Shown in pieces: positions 11,181 through 23,256 of a stretch of DNA of 64,000 bases. The notes below the pieces were generated by a model. That model did not search any database, was not told the DNA's origin, and saw only the letters and a list, made by a program, of their open reading frames with translations. The stretch covers positions 3,472,001 to 3,536,000 of the forward strand of contig JAHQIY010000004.1 in the NCBI GenBank assembly GCA_019054805.1, given 5' to 3'. The position numbers and the translations under genes were made by a program. The stretch comes from Brachionus manjavacas (Eukaryota > Rotifera > Eurotatoria > Ploima > Brachionidae). How positions within the stretch are numbered: position 1 is the stretch's first letter; each line of letters starts with the position of its first letter.

Positions 11181-11466
11181 TCTAAAATTTTGAAAAAAGA
11201 AAAAAGTGACTCAATCAACAAAGATTTAAAAAAAGTTTTGGACAACTGTCTTCCTATAATAGCCTTTTGTAGATTACTTTATGATTTAAAACTATAAAGG
11301 TTAGCAGAAAAATCTCATAATCTACCTGAAAAATTTGCTAATTTATTTTTGAGAAATTTTATTAACTAAACTGTGTACAATTAGTTTTAAAATTTTTAAA
11401 AATGTTTTGATTTTAATTAAGCAAATTAAAAATTAAATTAATAAACTTTTTTTTAAAAAAAAATTT

Positions 11467-11585
11467 TTGTATTTTATTGTGAATTCAATTAATGCTGCCG
11501 TTTGGCAGACTATTCTATCCAATTTTGTTTGTTCATTGCTGAATCAAATCGAATCCTAATTAAAAATTTAATTCAGTTTTATCAC
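11467..11585. repeat. Dispersed repeat, copy 2
   Basis: Second copy of the repeat at 10325-10440, same orientation. Confidence 0.65.
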
Positions 11586-12077
11586 TTTTTATCTTGTTTA
11601 AAGACAGTGAATAAATATTTCACGAGCGAAATAGTCGAGAGTATTCTCAAGATTTGCTAAAACACTTGGCATTAAAAAGCGAAACAAATTTAAGATAAAT
11701 TTTTTTATCAATTTTTCTATTTTGAAAAGCGGCTCATTTTTCTATGCTAAATGTCACAAAAATAGATAATTATGGATTTGAAAAATTCGATGCTCATTTT
11801 TCATTTTAATTTTAACAGTTCGAACAAGGAAACACTCAAACAATTCTTTTCCCAGCTATTTGATTTTGACTCATATATGATGATTGATTGAAATTTGTTA
11901 AAAATCACTTCTTGTTTCAATTGATTTATGGTTATGACATTTCTTTCCTAAATTAGTTTTTTTTTACAAACTAAGAAGTATTTTCTTCTTTTTTTCTAAG
12001 CTTGTTCTAATTTTAAATTTTTTATTGTGCATTTTAATTGAAAATGATTAGAGCTTCTGAATTTTTATTATAAAATA

Positions 12078-13647
12078 TTAAAGAAAATTAGTAATTAAAT
12101 TTTTTATGTGCACTGTTGATTGTCCATCCAATTCTCTAATAAAATAGACCTCATAAAACAACTCGATTATCCTTTGTTTATTAGACCAACTTTCGTCAAT
12201 GTCAAATAAACTAGAAATAACTGAGTTGTTTTCTATATCTAATAATTTAAAAATTAAAAAATTTCAATTTCAAAAACCAACTCTTGGCAATTACTTGGTT
12301 CTAGTCGACTGAAAACGACCAAAAATTCTTCTAAGAGATCCAAGTACTCGTCCAAACCGTTCAGTTGCTGCTTGGCACTCGACAGCTTTGATAGAATTTG
12401 GTGGAAAAGTTTTAGCTTTATCTCATCAGATGATAAAAATTGATTTCTAAGGACAGATTTTGTCTCTGCTGATTTTAACTTGGAATGAATATCCTCCAAT
12501 TTATTTAAAATCTAGAGAATAAATTAATTTAAATTTAAATTTAAATTAAACAGAATAAACTTCATTTGTGTGCCTTTTGATTAATTCTTTTTCATAGAAA
12601 ATTAAATTAGCAAGCACAATTGATTGAATTATTTCGCCAAAAGTCGTAAACTGAATTGATCGAAAAAATCTAAATGAGAAAAAATTTATTCAACAAAATT
12701 TATCTTAAATTAATTTAGACAAACTCGATATTTTTTTCGAAAAATGTAACACTGCTTGTAAACTGATCTATCAGAGAGTAGATAAATTTTTCGTCTGTCT
12801 TGAAAAATTTGATTAAATTAAAAGGATTATTTTTTTGTTTTAGTTTGACTTTAAACAAAAACAACGAAAAAACTCTATAGATATCGAAATATATTTTAAA
12901 AAAGGTCAAAAACATTTTAAAATTGGTTCGGCGATGCAATTTGAGCAGTTTGGTGATTAAATCGTGCATGTGCATTTTGGTCGAGTGTAATTTTGCCAAT
13001 TTTTTTTGACTAAGGCCCTTTTCATGGTCACAACCATCAATTTTTACACATATAATTTGAATACACTGGCTAAACTTAATCAAAAACTCACAAACAAAAT
13101 CAACCTCAACAGATTTTTGGTCTAAACTGGCCCCAAAATTGAAAAATTTCTCCAGAAAATTGAGCAGCTCACACAAATCAATTGTTTTTGTTTCGGCAAT
13201 TTTAATCCAAGATAAAAACAATGTAAAAAAATGAGTATTTTTGCTAGATTCCCAGCAAGAAAATTTGGAAAAAAGCTCATCCGAAAAAGACATGTCCATG
13301 CATTCTTCATACTTGAGATTTTTAATTACATAAGATTTGTTAAAAAGTGATATCAGATATTCTTGAATTGGTTTTTCATTTTTGGTCATGATTTTAGTTG
13401 AAGAAACTTCCATTATTTTGGGTTTGACTTGATGCACAATTTTCTCGCTGTCATTACTCTTTTTTTGCGACAAATCTTCTATCAAAATTTCGTGAATTTC
13501 TTCAGTCGGGACTGAGGTCCTGCTGAGTTCCAGGCAGCGACGCTTCGAACCACTTTCTATTAGGATAATGTCTTGTGAAGGCTTTGAGAAAATTATTTCA
13601 ATATCCGAATCCGAATCACTCCCACTACCCAGAACTATTTCATCCAT
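12078..13647 (-). CDS. Four-exon gene, 469-residue helical protein of unknown function
   Basis: Exons 12725-13647, 12561-12669, 12295-12511 and 12078-12238; introns of 55, 49 and 56 nt at phases 2, 0 and 1, all GT..AG. The reading frame closes perfectly across all four, which is the main evidence that the model is right. The start is the ATG at 13645-13647 (MDEIVLGSGSDSDSD). The first 60 residues are acidic and serine-rich with three short hydrophobic-acidic clusters resembling SUMO-interacting motifs: DIEIIF (15-20), DIILIES (26-32) and EILIEDLS (53-60). A basic KRR lies between. From about residue 110 to the end the protein is rich in Leu, Phe, Lys and predicted helix, with no transmembrane pattern or catalytic motif I recognise. 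The layout (SIM-like head, helical body) would suit a nuclear scaffold, but that is inference; I cannot assign a family. Confidence 0.82.
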
Positions 13648-14649
13648 GCTTTTTTTTTATTAATAGTTCAAGTCTTAACAAAAAACATAAGAGATTTCAA
13701 GCCATATGTGAGAATTTTTAAAATTTATCTAAATAAACTTCTTTGTGTCTAATTTTTTAAAATCTAATAAAAAAAAGTTTTTAAATCTAATTTTTTTGTT
13801 TTTTATTAAGATTTTCTTTTGATTAGTAGTTAAATTATTACCTTTTTTTTTAATCTTTTTTAATTAGTACCTATTTTAAATTACCTTGGAACTAATCGAT
13901 AAATTAGTAGAATTTTTTTATTAAAGTTTCAAAAAATTTGAATATTTTAATTTTAGAATTTTATAAAATTAGCTAGACATTAACAGATGATGCGCTATTA
14001 TCATAAATAATAATAATTTTCAGTTATCATAAGTTGATGTCCAATTTTTTTTCTCACATTTACAATTTTTGTTTTAAAATTAAAAATTCTAAATTAGTTT
14101 AAATGCATCAGACAATCAGGAAAAAATAATAAAAATAAATTTAAATAATCTAGTTTACTTATTAATAAAATATCCACCCATACAGAGATTCGAATTAAAT
14201 GAAAAAATTACTTCCGGTAAATTTAATTTTTAAGGATCTTTAAATAAATTTTAGAGAAATTTTTTAAAGGTCCTACATTTATCTGTAAAAAGTCCTCAAA
14301 ATTTTTTTTCAATAAACAGTAAATATTTGTTCTTTAATGCCGCACTAAATGTCCATGAACATGGTTTGATGCCTCAACAAAATGGAATTTTCAAGGATTA
14401 AGATAGGAAAGATGTTATCATGATTATCAAAGCTCAATTTAAAATAAAATTTATATTTTTATTTATTTTTAATATAATGATATTATTGGTAACTTTGCAA
14501 TTTCATCTAAAAATTAAAAGCTTTAAACTCATAATAGATTTTCATTTTTTTTTTAAATTAATAAGCAAAAAGTTACTTTACTTTAATATTTTAATTATAT
14601 TTACTGCATATTTTAATGAAATAGTTGTTTGATTAAATTTTTTATTTTG
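13648..14649. other. Intergenic, no gene seen
   Basis: AT-rich region upstream of the 469-residue gene. A stretch at 14216-14330 (AAGGATCTTTAAA, TTTTAGAGAAA, then TCAAAATTTTTTTTCAAT) has a relative near 63765-63900, so it is probably an old dispersed repeat. A 70-codon plus frame at 14420-14632 is low-complexity (F, I, L, K). Confidence 0.5.
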
Positions 14650-14880
14650 GCACCACAATTTTTAGATCGTTTGAAACGTCATTTTCATAAATGTCTATAG
14701 GATTTTTTATTTCATCAATATTAATCAATGATAATGTCAGAACTCTCTATCACGATTATCGGAGACAAAATAGCAAATTATGTGATTAACAATCTAAAGC
14801 AAAAGTATGCCGCAAAAAGCAAAAAGTACCAAAAAACAAAGAGCAAACATTACAAGAACCGGTTTTTTCTACAATAACAT
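14650..14880. other. Coding-like stretch, strand unclear
   Basis: Two conflicting signals overlap. Plus strand: an ORF of 49 codons starting MIMSELSITIIGDKIANY and ending with a very basic tail. Minus strand: a frame reading NIDEIKNPIDIYENDVSN and ending VVPK-stop near 14650, and to its right GTAATG...GCTTTAG, which would make a 60-nt intron with a strong acceptor. The minus-strand complement of the basic tail also reads as a hydrophobic helix. At least part is probably exonic, but I cannot build a closed model. Confidence 0.3.
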
Positions 14881-15559
14881 TTTAAAAACTAAATTAATTT
14901 TTTTTTAAATTTATTTATTCATGTTTTTTCTTAATAAAAAAATTAAGAGTTTGAAGTAAAGTTATTTCAAGTTTTTATTTTTAGTTTTTGAAATAAAATA
15001 CTTTTTAAGCTAATCTAAGATCTTAAATATATTATTTTGAATAAAGCAATAACTAGAAAAATTAATAGCATATCATTTTTTTAAAGTGTACGCAAGATTA
15101 TTTAATTATTGTCTTCTTGGTGGAAAAACTTACTTGTCAATAATTAAACTGTGTCTTGAAAATATTAAATTTATTAAGAATTTAATTGGCACTTATCGAT
15201 TGAGAATTTGGATTAAGATTTCTATATTTGTATGCTCTATTCGTCGTTCTAATCAAATTTTTTAAATAAAAAATTTAAGTTAAGATGTGAAAATGGTACA
15301 AGATGGTCCTCTTTATTTTTAATGTTTAAATACAATGCTCCTTGTTCAGTTTCGAAAGAAATAATTTCTTGTTACCTTAAAATTTTACATTCTCTGCATA
15401 CTTTGTCAATTTTGAGTCAAAAAACTGACTGAACAATTAAAACTTAACTTGTTATTTGATCACACAATGATCGGATAATGATTATCGTCTTATTTAGATC
15501 TTTTGAGGCTGGAGGAAAAAAAAACTTATTGAAGAGCTAAAAAAATCTTTAAAATATAG

Positions 15560-17330
15560 GTTTTTTTTTATTTGTTTTCTGTACCGAGCTAGGGCTCCTT
15601 CAGAATAAATTAAAAAAAATCAAAATCAAAATCAAAAATAAAATTAAAGTTAATAAAATGAGATAAAAAAATCAAAATAAAGTAAATAAACTAATAAAGT
15701 AAAGACATAGATTGTTACATGTGGCAAAGGTTTACATTTTTCAGATTCAGTAAGGTAGCAATTACACAATGAAGTTGGGTATTCAATATATCTCTATTCG
15801 AAACTTTCTTTGTATTCCTCCATCAGTGTTACAACCAATGGAATAGAATGATTCAGTCCTGTTCCAACATATCTCTCACTCAACTCAAAAAGCCGATTCG
15901 AGACTGTTAGTAATTTAAGTTTATTAAAAGCTTCATGATGCACGATGTTGAAGGGAGTATCATATTTTATATTAAGGATAGATCTTACTGCTGTATTTTG
16001 AATTGCTTGTAGTTTTTTGATATTATTTTCTGAAATTGAATTCAAGTAGTCTAAAATTGATCCAACAAAAGATTTATATAAATTTCCTAGTGTGTTTTGA
16101 GTAAGAGAATATCTTAATAAAATTTAACCTTTTATTGCAGCGTTCTTTAATTTCGTCTACTAATGTATTAAAATTTAACTTAAAATCAAATTTAATACCA
16201 AGAAACTTGATTTATTTTTGGCTCAGTATTCTATTTCTCTAAATTTTTTAGATTATCACTCTCTTTTTTGTACCTAGATAAAAAACTACTGAATACGACT
16301 TTTCAACTGATATTTTCATTTTCCATTTAATAAGCGTTGTTCTATTTCGTTGGTGTATTTATTTATCTTATTTTCTAGGTTCCCCTTTTTGTAAATGAAG
16401 AATGTAACTAGATCATTTGCGATTAGCAGAGAGTATTAACTATTTCTTTTATTTCTTTTGGATAAATCTTGAATAAACTATTCGTTCCAATAACTTTCCT
16501 AAGCACCTTACCCTCTCTAAGAGATAAATTAAAAAGTTTTATGATTTCTATTAATGAATTTCTAGGTAAGTTTTTTAAAATTAAATTATGAATTTGGTCA
16601 GGTCTTGATGCCGCTTAATTTTTTAATCTTTTTAAAGCCACAATTAATTCATTTGAGCAAATTAGATCATTGAAATTACACTGATCATAATTTCTAAAAA
16701 ATTCAGAGTTAGAATTAAGTATTTCGAAATCTTTCTTAGTATCAATTAAATCAGAATTAGGACTAAATATTGAAGATAAGAGTTCTCCGAAGCATTCTCC
16801 CTTTTCTTCATTAGTTCTGAATTCCTTGTCATTTAAAATTTGGGATTAAATTTGATCCTTTTTTTGTTCTAAATTTATTTATTTTTTTCCAAAAAGGTCT
16901 ACTTGTCAGTGGGTTTTTTCCAATCTTCTCGATAAAATCAAACCAATTTTGATAAAAGGGCCTTTAACTCAAATGTAAGATGATTAAATTTTTTCTTGAG
17001 CTTTTGACAGCGAGTTTTTTGGAAGTTTCTTCTTACTACCTTACGTGCTTTTATTAAGTTAACAATGTTCTGGGGAAGCTTGGTTTTGTAGATTTTCTGA
17101 GAAAGATAAGGAACGCTTTTATATGAAGCAGAAATGATATTTTCTGTAATTTTATACAAACTTTTTGATAATTTAAAATCTCGCTAAAAAATTGCAAATT
17201 CGCTTTCTTAGTTAAATTTTTTAGCTGTTTATTTTTTTTCTAATTGATGGCCCATATAAATTGATACTTCGATTGTGAAATGGTAACTAGTCATGTCTTG
17301 ACTATTTAAAACATTAAAGTCCGTAATTTT
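15560..17330 (-). mobile_element. Old jockey-type LINE, RT half with 3' end
   Basis: Minus strand. Around 16938-17159 an open stretch reads like the basic linker between endonuclease and RT (ARKVVRRNFQ). The middle (16060-16900) is broken by many stops but still shows IANDL at the usual YADDL position. 15794-16045 is open for 83 codons and holds the RT C-terminal block SENNIKKLQAIQNTAVRSIL. The 3' end reads TTCTGAAGGAGC, then GAGCTCGGTACAG-like sequence (with CTAGCTCGG) and AAATAAAAAAAAA at about 15561-15607. The same 3' end occurs in opposite orientation at 18411. Dead element, AT content now equal to the background, so it is old. Confidence 0.8.
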
Positions 17331-17385
17331 GTCAATCAATTAAGATGAAACTAAAGAAAGATCAAAAATTTCAAAGTAATTCTTA

Positions 17386-18184
17386 AGTGCCCCAAATCAT
17401 AAACCCTAGTCGGATAGGGAACTTATATAAGGATGAAAATTATCATTTTTAGGTTTTCCTACATGACGAAAAAGAATTTAGACAAAAAAATTTTATGGCT
17501 CTCGGTCGAAAAACCGAACCCCATACCCCTCATTTTTAGGCCTAATTTTCTAGATTATGAGAATTACATGTTGACTTAAAATTTTTTTTGTTTTTTTCCT
17601 AAAGATCGGCCAAAATAACGTTAGAATAAGTGTTTTTTCAAAAAAATAATAATAAATTTAAATATAAATTTAGCTTTTTTATCGTGGAGATTGTAAAAAT
17701 CAATTTTTTTTACTAAAAATCTATGTAGTCTGACACAATTCTTCCTACCTCCGTAAAACCTTTTTTATCTTAAAGAGAAGATTGTTTTTAATAATAGTTG
17801 GTAGTATTTTAATGATTGATAAAAAATCTCTCGAAAAAAATAAATAAATCTTGAAGATGGTAAACCTATCCGAAAGGTCCAAATGGTTCGGCACAGATAT
17901 CATCGGGGATCGATTTTTTTTTTAATTTTTTCATATTTTATTATTTAATCTATAAATTAATCACAAAAGTTAGTTCTCATTTGAATTTTTTTTTGAAAAA
18001 TTTTTATTTTGAAAATTGAGTGTTTTTTTGTTGTTTTTATTACATAATATTTTTAGAATGGTAAAATATAATTCAAAAATTCTTTCAGATTCGTAATCTG
18101 TGACTAAAATTACATAGGATTCAAAATTTAAAATAATATCCTTATACATAAAATAACGAACTAGGGTTTATCATTTGGGGCACT
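17386..18184. mobile_element. 799-bp non-autonomous DNA transposon with terminal inverted repeats
   Basis: Left end 17386-17410 AGTGCCCCAAATCATAAACC plus CTAGT is matched in reverse complement at 18160-18184 with a single mismatch over 25 nt. A looser second block (ATAAGGAT) follows inside each arm (17427-17434 and 18138-18145). No transposase frame lies between the arms. Target-site duplication is not clear: TA precedes the left arm but AT follows the right. Confidence 0.8.
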
Positions 18185-18399
18185 ATATTAAAATTTTGAA
18201 AGTAGGGTGCTTATCATTGATTACTGAAAAATCTCATTAATTATTTTTTCCAACATTTTACCGTTTTCATTTTCCCCTCCGCATCCTATTTGCTTTGTTC
18301 TAGCGTTTTTATTCAAAAATTAAGGTGACAGGTCAGATATAAACAATTATCGCGGGATAACTTTTTTAGTTTTTAATTTTACTTAACTTAATTTTTTTT

Positions 18400-18460
18400 T
18401 TTTTTTTTTTATTCTGAAGGAGCTTTAGCTCGGTACAGTTAACAAATAAATAAAAAAAAA
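18400..18460 (+). mobile_element. 5'-truncated LINE 3' end, inverted partner of the 15.6 kb LINE
   Basis: TTCTGAAGGAGCTTTAGCTC and GGTACAG-TTAACAAATAAA at 18411-18447 match the reverse complement of 15571-15607, followed by an A-rich tail. It is preceded by a long T run. Only the terminal few dozen bases are present. Confidence 0.7.
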
Positions 18461-18709
18461 AATAATGATAGTGTTGTCGCTGAATAAGTCAATTGTGTAA
18501 TAATTTAAATAAAATTACGTAGCTCTGTCAAAAATACAGACTAGAATATCAAAAATACTTTTGCTTCTGTATAATTTAAAGCAAAAAGAAATCATCAGGC
18601 TCAAAATTTATTAAAAAAAATAATTTAAAAGAACTAATAAAAATTTCAATAAACTAAGAATACTAAGATACTATACTTCTAATGGCGTATGAAGATTTAG
18701 TGTTTATTT

Positions 18710-21700
18710 TCACCATTGACTATCAGCGCACATAGGCAAATGAGCCGATGAACCAAATATATTTAATTCATATAACGAGGCTAAAATGATGAATAAAAAG
18801 TAAACAATAAGCAAAAAAAATCCTAGTCGCTTATCTAATTGCCATTTGTTGGTCTTTAAAGCAGCGATTAATACAATTACTGTACCAAACAGAGTTATAC
18901 TTGAATATGTGAGTCCTAAAAAAATAAATAAATTTTTTCATTTCAACTGAATTTAAATATTTGATCACCTTTGCTTTTGACCACAATGAAGCTTTCTGAC
19001 ATTGTTAAAGACCTTATGGTCCATGGAATTCCAAGACAGACTAGAATATCAAAGACATTGGAACCGATCGCATTGGAAATGGCCATGTCTCCTTGTCCAT
19101 TTTTGGCTACCAATAAGCTACTCAAAGCATCAGGTACACTTGCTCCGAAAGCAATCAGCGTAATTCCCATAACTGTGTCGGGAATCGAAAAAGTATACCC
19201 GATCACTGTTATCATCCATACCATGATGTAAGAAAACAAAGATAACCATATCAATGACATTAAGAATGTAATGAGAAAATATTTTTGGCAACGCATTTTA
19301 CGACAATCGGGCACAGTTAAGTAAAGTATGGCATAAAGAGGCCAGCAAATGTAAAATTTCATTCTTTCAGTAAAACTCAATTCTGAACCTGGCCACTTGA
19401 ACGGAGTAAAACTCTCAATTGTTTCATTTAAATCAATAAAATGATCATTGTCGTCTTTCTGACTTTGAGTTTCGAAATTTTCCAGCATGGTAGTACTGGT
19501 AGAAAGTCGATTCATTTCAGTGGTGAGTGAATTTTTCATAGTTGTGTAGCCATTTTGTTCTAATTGATCGCTAATTCTAGCTTTAGAGTAAATCCATAGT
19601 TTAATATTTGAATCAAATATTAACGCTATTATGTAGAACAAGTACATTAGTAACAAGGCAAAGCCTTCGTACCAGTAAACACGTTCATCCATGATTATCA
19701 GAATCATGGCTAGAACTGACAAGAGATAAAAGCATGAATCTCTAATTATTGGATAACAACTGAGCCCAATTATCTTTAAAAGTAAATTTATTTTAAAATG
19801 TTAATTTAAAAAATTCAAAATTGACAAAACTTTGGCATTGTGAATTTTCATGCAAACCTTCCAAAAATTGCAAAAATAAAAAATTAATCTAAATTGAATA
19901 AATTGAGCTTTTTAACTTTTGATGATGAAACAATATGAAACAAAATATGTTTCACTAGATTCATCAAATAAAAATTAAATTTAGTTGAGAGGGAATATTT
20001 ATGATCAAAAAAAATATCAATATTCTAAGATTTATTTATTTTTCGTTTCTAAAAACTATTCTATTTGAAATTTATAAATTTATTTTATCAAAATATTAAA
20101 ATTCTGTCATCGCTCCTTAAATATTTTGAATTTTTCGTAAAAAATTTATTTTTCAATATAAAGTTTACACACAATTTGATTAAAAATAATCAATTTATTT
20201 ATTATTTGTTTATTTATTTAATTTTTTTCTTTGAATTGAACTGTTAAATGAAACCTTGATTGCTTCACCTTTTAAATCTAACAGAAAAATATGCAGTACA
20301 AATTCATATATTTATTAAGAATTTAAACTTTATATTGGAATTTTTGAATGGAAATTCACAATGCCCAAAACTTGGCCTTTCAAAATTAAATTTTCAAGAT
20401 TTTCGATGTTTTTTTGGCTGTCCCCAAAAAAGGAATACCAAATTAAGAGGCACAAATTCCAAAAAAAAAATTTAACTTCGTAAACCACAAACTAAAAAGC
20501 GGAATTTCTGTCTTCTAGTACATTTATTGATTCCGGTTGAATTATTCACGGAATCAAAAAATAAACAAAAAATTTCATAGAGTTAAATCTTGATTAAATA
20601 AATATCAGTAATATTTGGTTATAAATCTAGTTTCTTTCACAGCCTTAACAAAGTTTTTCCCTTTTGAACATCTTTTAAAATTTATTTTTAAAATATTATT
20701 AAAAATTTGAATAAACAAATTTAATGATTTTGTTAAAACAGGCAATCAAAAAATTTCAAAATTTTGAGTACCAAAACGAGTCAAAGAAAAATTCTAATTT
20801 GGTCAACTCTGATCCCAAAACCTCAACAAAAACTATTTTTCTTTCTTATTTTGCTTGAATTTATACCAGTCAACACTAAAAATCATCATAATTTTATAGA
20901 ATCATCTAGCTGATTATTATCGAAAAACGGGATAAAACCAATCAGTCATTGATAATTTTTGTTTTTCTTCAATTTTAATTGTTAAAAATTCTCTAAAAAA
21001 TATTATTTTTTTTACGGAATCAAAATTTATTAAACACTCCTTTAGAATTTTGAGGAATACGATTTTTTGTAAAAAATAGGGGTAAAACCCGTACCCTTTT
21101 TTTCCTTCGAAAAAGGAAACTTGAATTATATGATCATTTTTTGATGCTCAGAATGTTCAGATAAATTCTTAATTATTACCTTAGTAATCCGAATTTAGTG
21201 ACATGTAATTAAATTTTTTAGTGAAATCTTTTACATATTATAACGGCGTGTCACTAAAATAGAGTTCTCTATTTTAAAGACAGTTCATTCAAATTGGATG
21301 ATTACGCTATATTAAATTTCTTTAGCAGAGGTACATTTTTGGATTTAACAAAACCTTGTTAAATTTATCAAAATGCACATTGCAGAGTGCAGACCATTTA
21401 AATGATACTATTTTAAATGCGTTGTTTTTTTTGCTGAATTTTGTAGTTTACCTTTAGATTTAAAAAGGGATGTTAAATCCAAAAATGTACCTCTGCACCA
21501 ATTCTATCATAATTTAAACTTGATTTGATCTTTTTGAGCATCAAAATTGATCATAAACTTCAAAATGCCTCGAAAAACAGTTAATTACTCTTTTCACTCC
21601 TTTTTACCTTTCAAATCATTCCATAATTTTCTATTTTTATTATAAATAAATAAAAAGCATTTTCTCATTATCTAAAGTGAAATGATAAGGCATAAAAAGC

Positions 21701-23256
21701 TAAAAGTTAAAAAATTAAAATAAATAAAAAGCTTTAAAAAAAATCGAGAAGCTTTAAAAAAAATTAAGTCGAACGTAATAACAATACGGAAAGCAAGCAG
21801 AAAATTTAAGACATCTTACTCAACTTTAGAGCATCGTATCAAAAAAAAAATTTGACTCCCGGTTTTTGAAAAATTGTTAAATGACTCGTTTGGTGCTTCC
21901 AGTAATGAAATAATTTTGACTAAAAAATTTTTTTTATAATAAGTCCGATTAAATTTACTGAACTTTGTGAAAATTCTTAAATAATCAATTCTTTATTGGC
22001 ACTTTAATGCGATAATATGAAAATTTTAAAAATTTTATTGCCTTTAAAAAATGGGTCTTGTCCAACATCATATTATTTTGGTAATGATCTTAATATGGCA
22101 ATTTGGTGACAAAACTGATGAAAGAAAATAAATGAATATATATGTCTTTAATACTGAAATATTAGAATAACGAAAAATCTAATATAATACACTTTTATAA
22201 ATTGTGTTAATGAACTGTTCTTAATTTTTAAAAAATTTTAAAGTTTTTCTTCAAGTTTCCAAAGAGACTTTTAAATTGATTTATCTCATGTTTTTTAAAT
22301 CTATAAAATCTATAAAAGATAATAATTTTAAAACTTAAAAAATACCGTTGTTTCTTTTTTTAATACATTTCAAATTTTAGAGCCGCATTAAAAGTTTTTA
22401 ATAAAAAAATTATAAAATCTCAATTCGAATTTGAATTTTTTTGTTTTAGATTTAAAAGTCTTTTACACAAAATGACACGCCATGGAGACAAAATCCGAAT
22501 GTTGGGTTTTGGTATGGCTTATTTGTAAGGATATACAATTATTAGATCCAGATAGAATTCTAGATATAATAATTTTGTTTCTCTTGAACTTGTTTTCACA
22601 GAAGTAAAAGTATTAAAACATTGAAAATACTAGGCTTATTTATTCATCTTTAATATTTATCTTTTTAAAAAATTACCATTCCACTAAGTAAAGATACTAT
22701 GCTAATCACAAACATGATATTGAACACAGCACTGCCAACCACAGTTCCAATTCCAATATCTGCATCCTAAATAATCTAACAAGTTAAAGGAACAACAAAT
22801 TTGATGAAAAAAATACCTTGGCAAAAAATAGAGAAATTACTGTGGTAGCTAGTTCGGGTGCTGAGCTACCAGCTGCCATAAATGTAGCGCTATAAAATAA
22901 ATTATAAATATGTTTAAAAAAAATTATTTTTACCCAGCAATATCTTCTTTCATTCCAAAAACTTTGCATATAGATTCTAAAGATGGAACGAAGTATTCGT
23001 CACACACGATTGCCAGTGCGATGAACATGTACATTCCAATTAGAAGGTAAAAAATAACAGCACCATTTAGTCTGTCATTCTGGTTAAAAAATGTTTTCGG
23101 AAATTGTTCGATATCTGGCTCAACACAATTAAACCTATTCGACTGCATATGACTGATTGTTGCTGGTGGTTGTGTTAACTTAGTAAAAAATGGCTTGATG
23201 CAAATAATTGCCAATAAAATCCACCAATTTTTCAGTATGATGACAATTTTGCTCAT
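18710..23256 (-). CDS. NCKX: K+-dependent Na+/Ca2+ exchanger (NCKX / SLC24 family)
   Basis: Five exons: 22934-23256, 22817-22889, 22677-22766, 18969-19773 and 18710-18915, giving 498 residues. Introns of 44, 50 and 53 nt, and one of 2903 nt (19774-22676); all GT..AG and phases agree. The protein extrudes Ca2+ with K+ in exchange for Na+ across a membrane. N-terminal hydrophobic segment (5-20), then the extracellular Cys-rich loop (CVEPDIEQFP, 44-53). Alpha-1 repeat at about 79-130 with CDEYFVPSLE, EDIAGATFMAAGSSAPEL and, next, GIGTVVGSAVFNI. A large cytosolic loop (about 220-300) is poorly conserved. Alpha-2 repeat at about 360-412: IAFGASVPDALSSLL, NGQGDMA, SNAIGSNVFDI. The last exon has NKWQLDKRLG and ends with HLPMC, as in animal NCKX proteins. 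All signature acidic residues of the alpha repeats that I can check are present, so it should be functional. I chose ATG 23254-23256; in-frame sequence upstream is open but has no ATG. Confidence 0.95.
19824..20375. mobile_element. 552-bp inverted-repeat element in the NCKX intron
   Basis: Left arm 19824-19862 (ACAAAACTTTGGCATTGTGA and on) pairs with 20337-20375 in reverse complement at about 30 of 39 positions, sharing GGCATTGTGAATTT. The interior matches 6180-6667, so this is a dispersed family. No coding capacity. Confidence 0.7.
20400..20570 (+). repeat. Dispersed repeat fragment (family also at 61.7 and 62.8 kb)
   Basis: CGTAAACCACAAACTAAAAA followed by GCGGAATTTCTG and GATTCCGGTTGAATTATTC resembles 61668-61765 (same strand) and the reverse complement of 62700-62860 (AAATCACAAACTAAAAAACG, GATTCGGGTGGAATTA). 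Divergent old copies; no terminal structure identified. Confidence 0.5.
21325..21496. mobile_element. 172-bp MITE in the NCKX intron, perfect 26-bp inverted termini
   Basis: 21325-21350 (GCAGAGGTACATTTTTGGAT then TTAACA) is the exact reverse complement of 21471-21496. Perfect arms imply a relatively recent insertion. The interior has no frame. No clear target-site duplication: TTTA on the left, ACCA on the right. Confidence 0.85.

Noticed and set aside
13122..13310. 62-codon minus-strand frame
   Set aside because: It lies inside exon 1 of the 469-residue gene in another frame.
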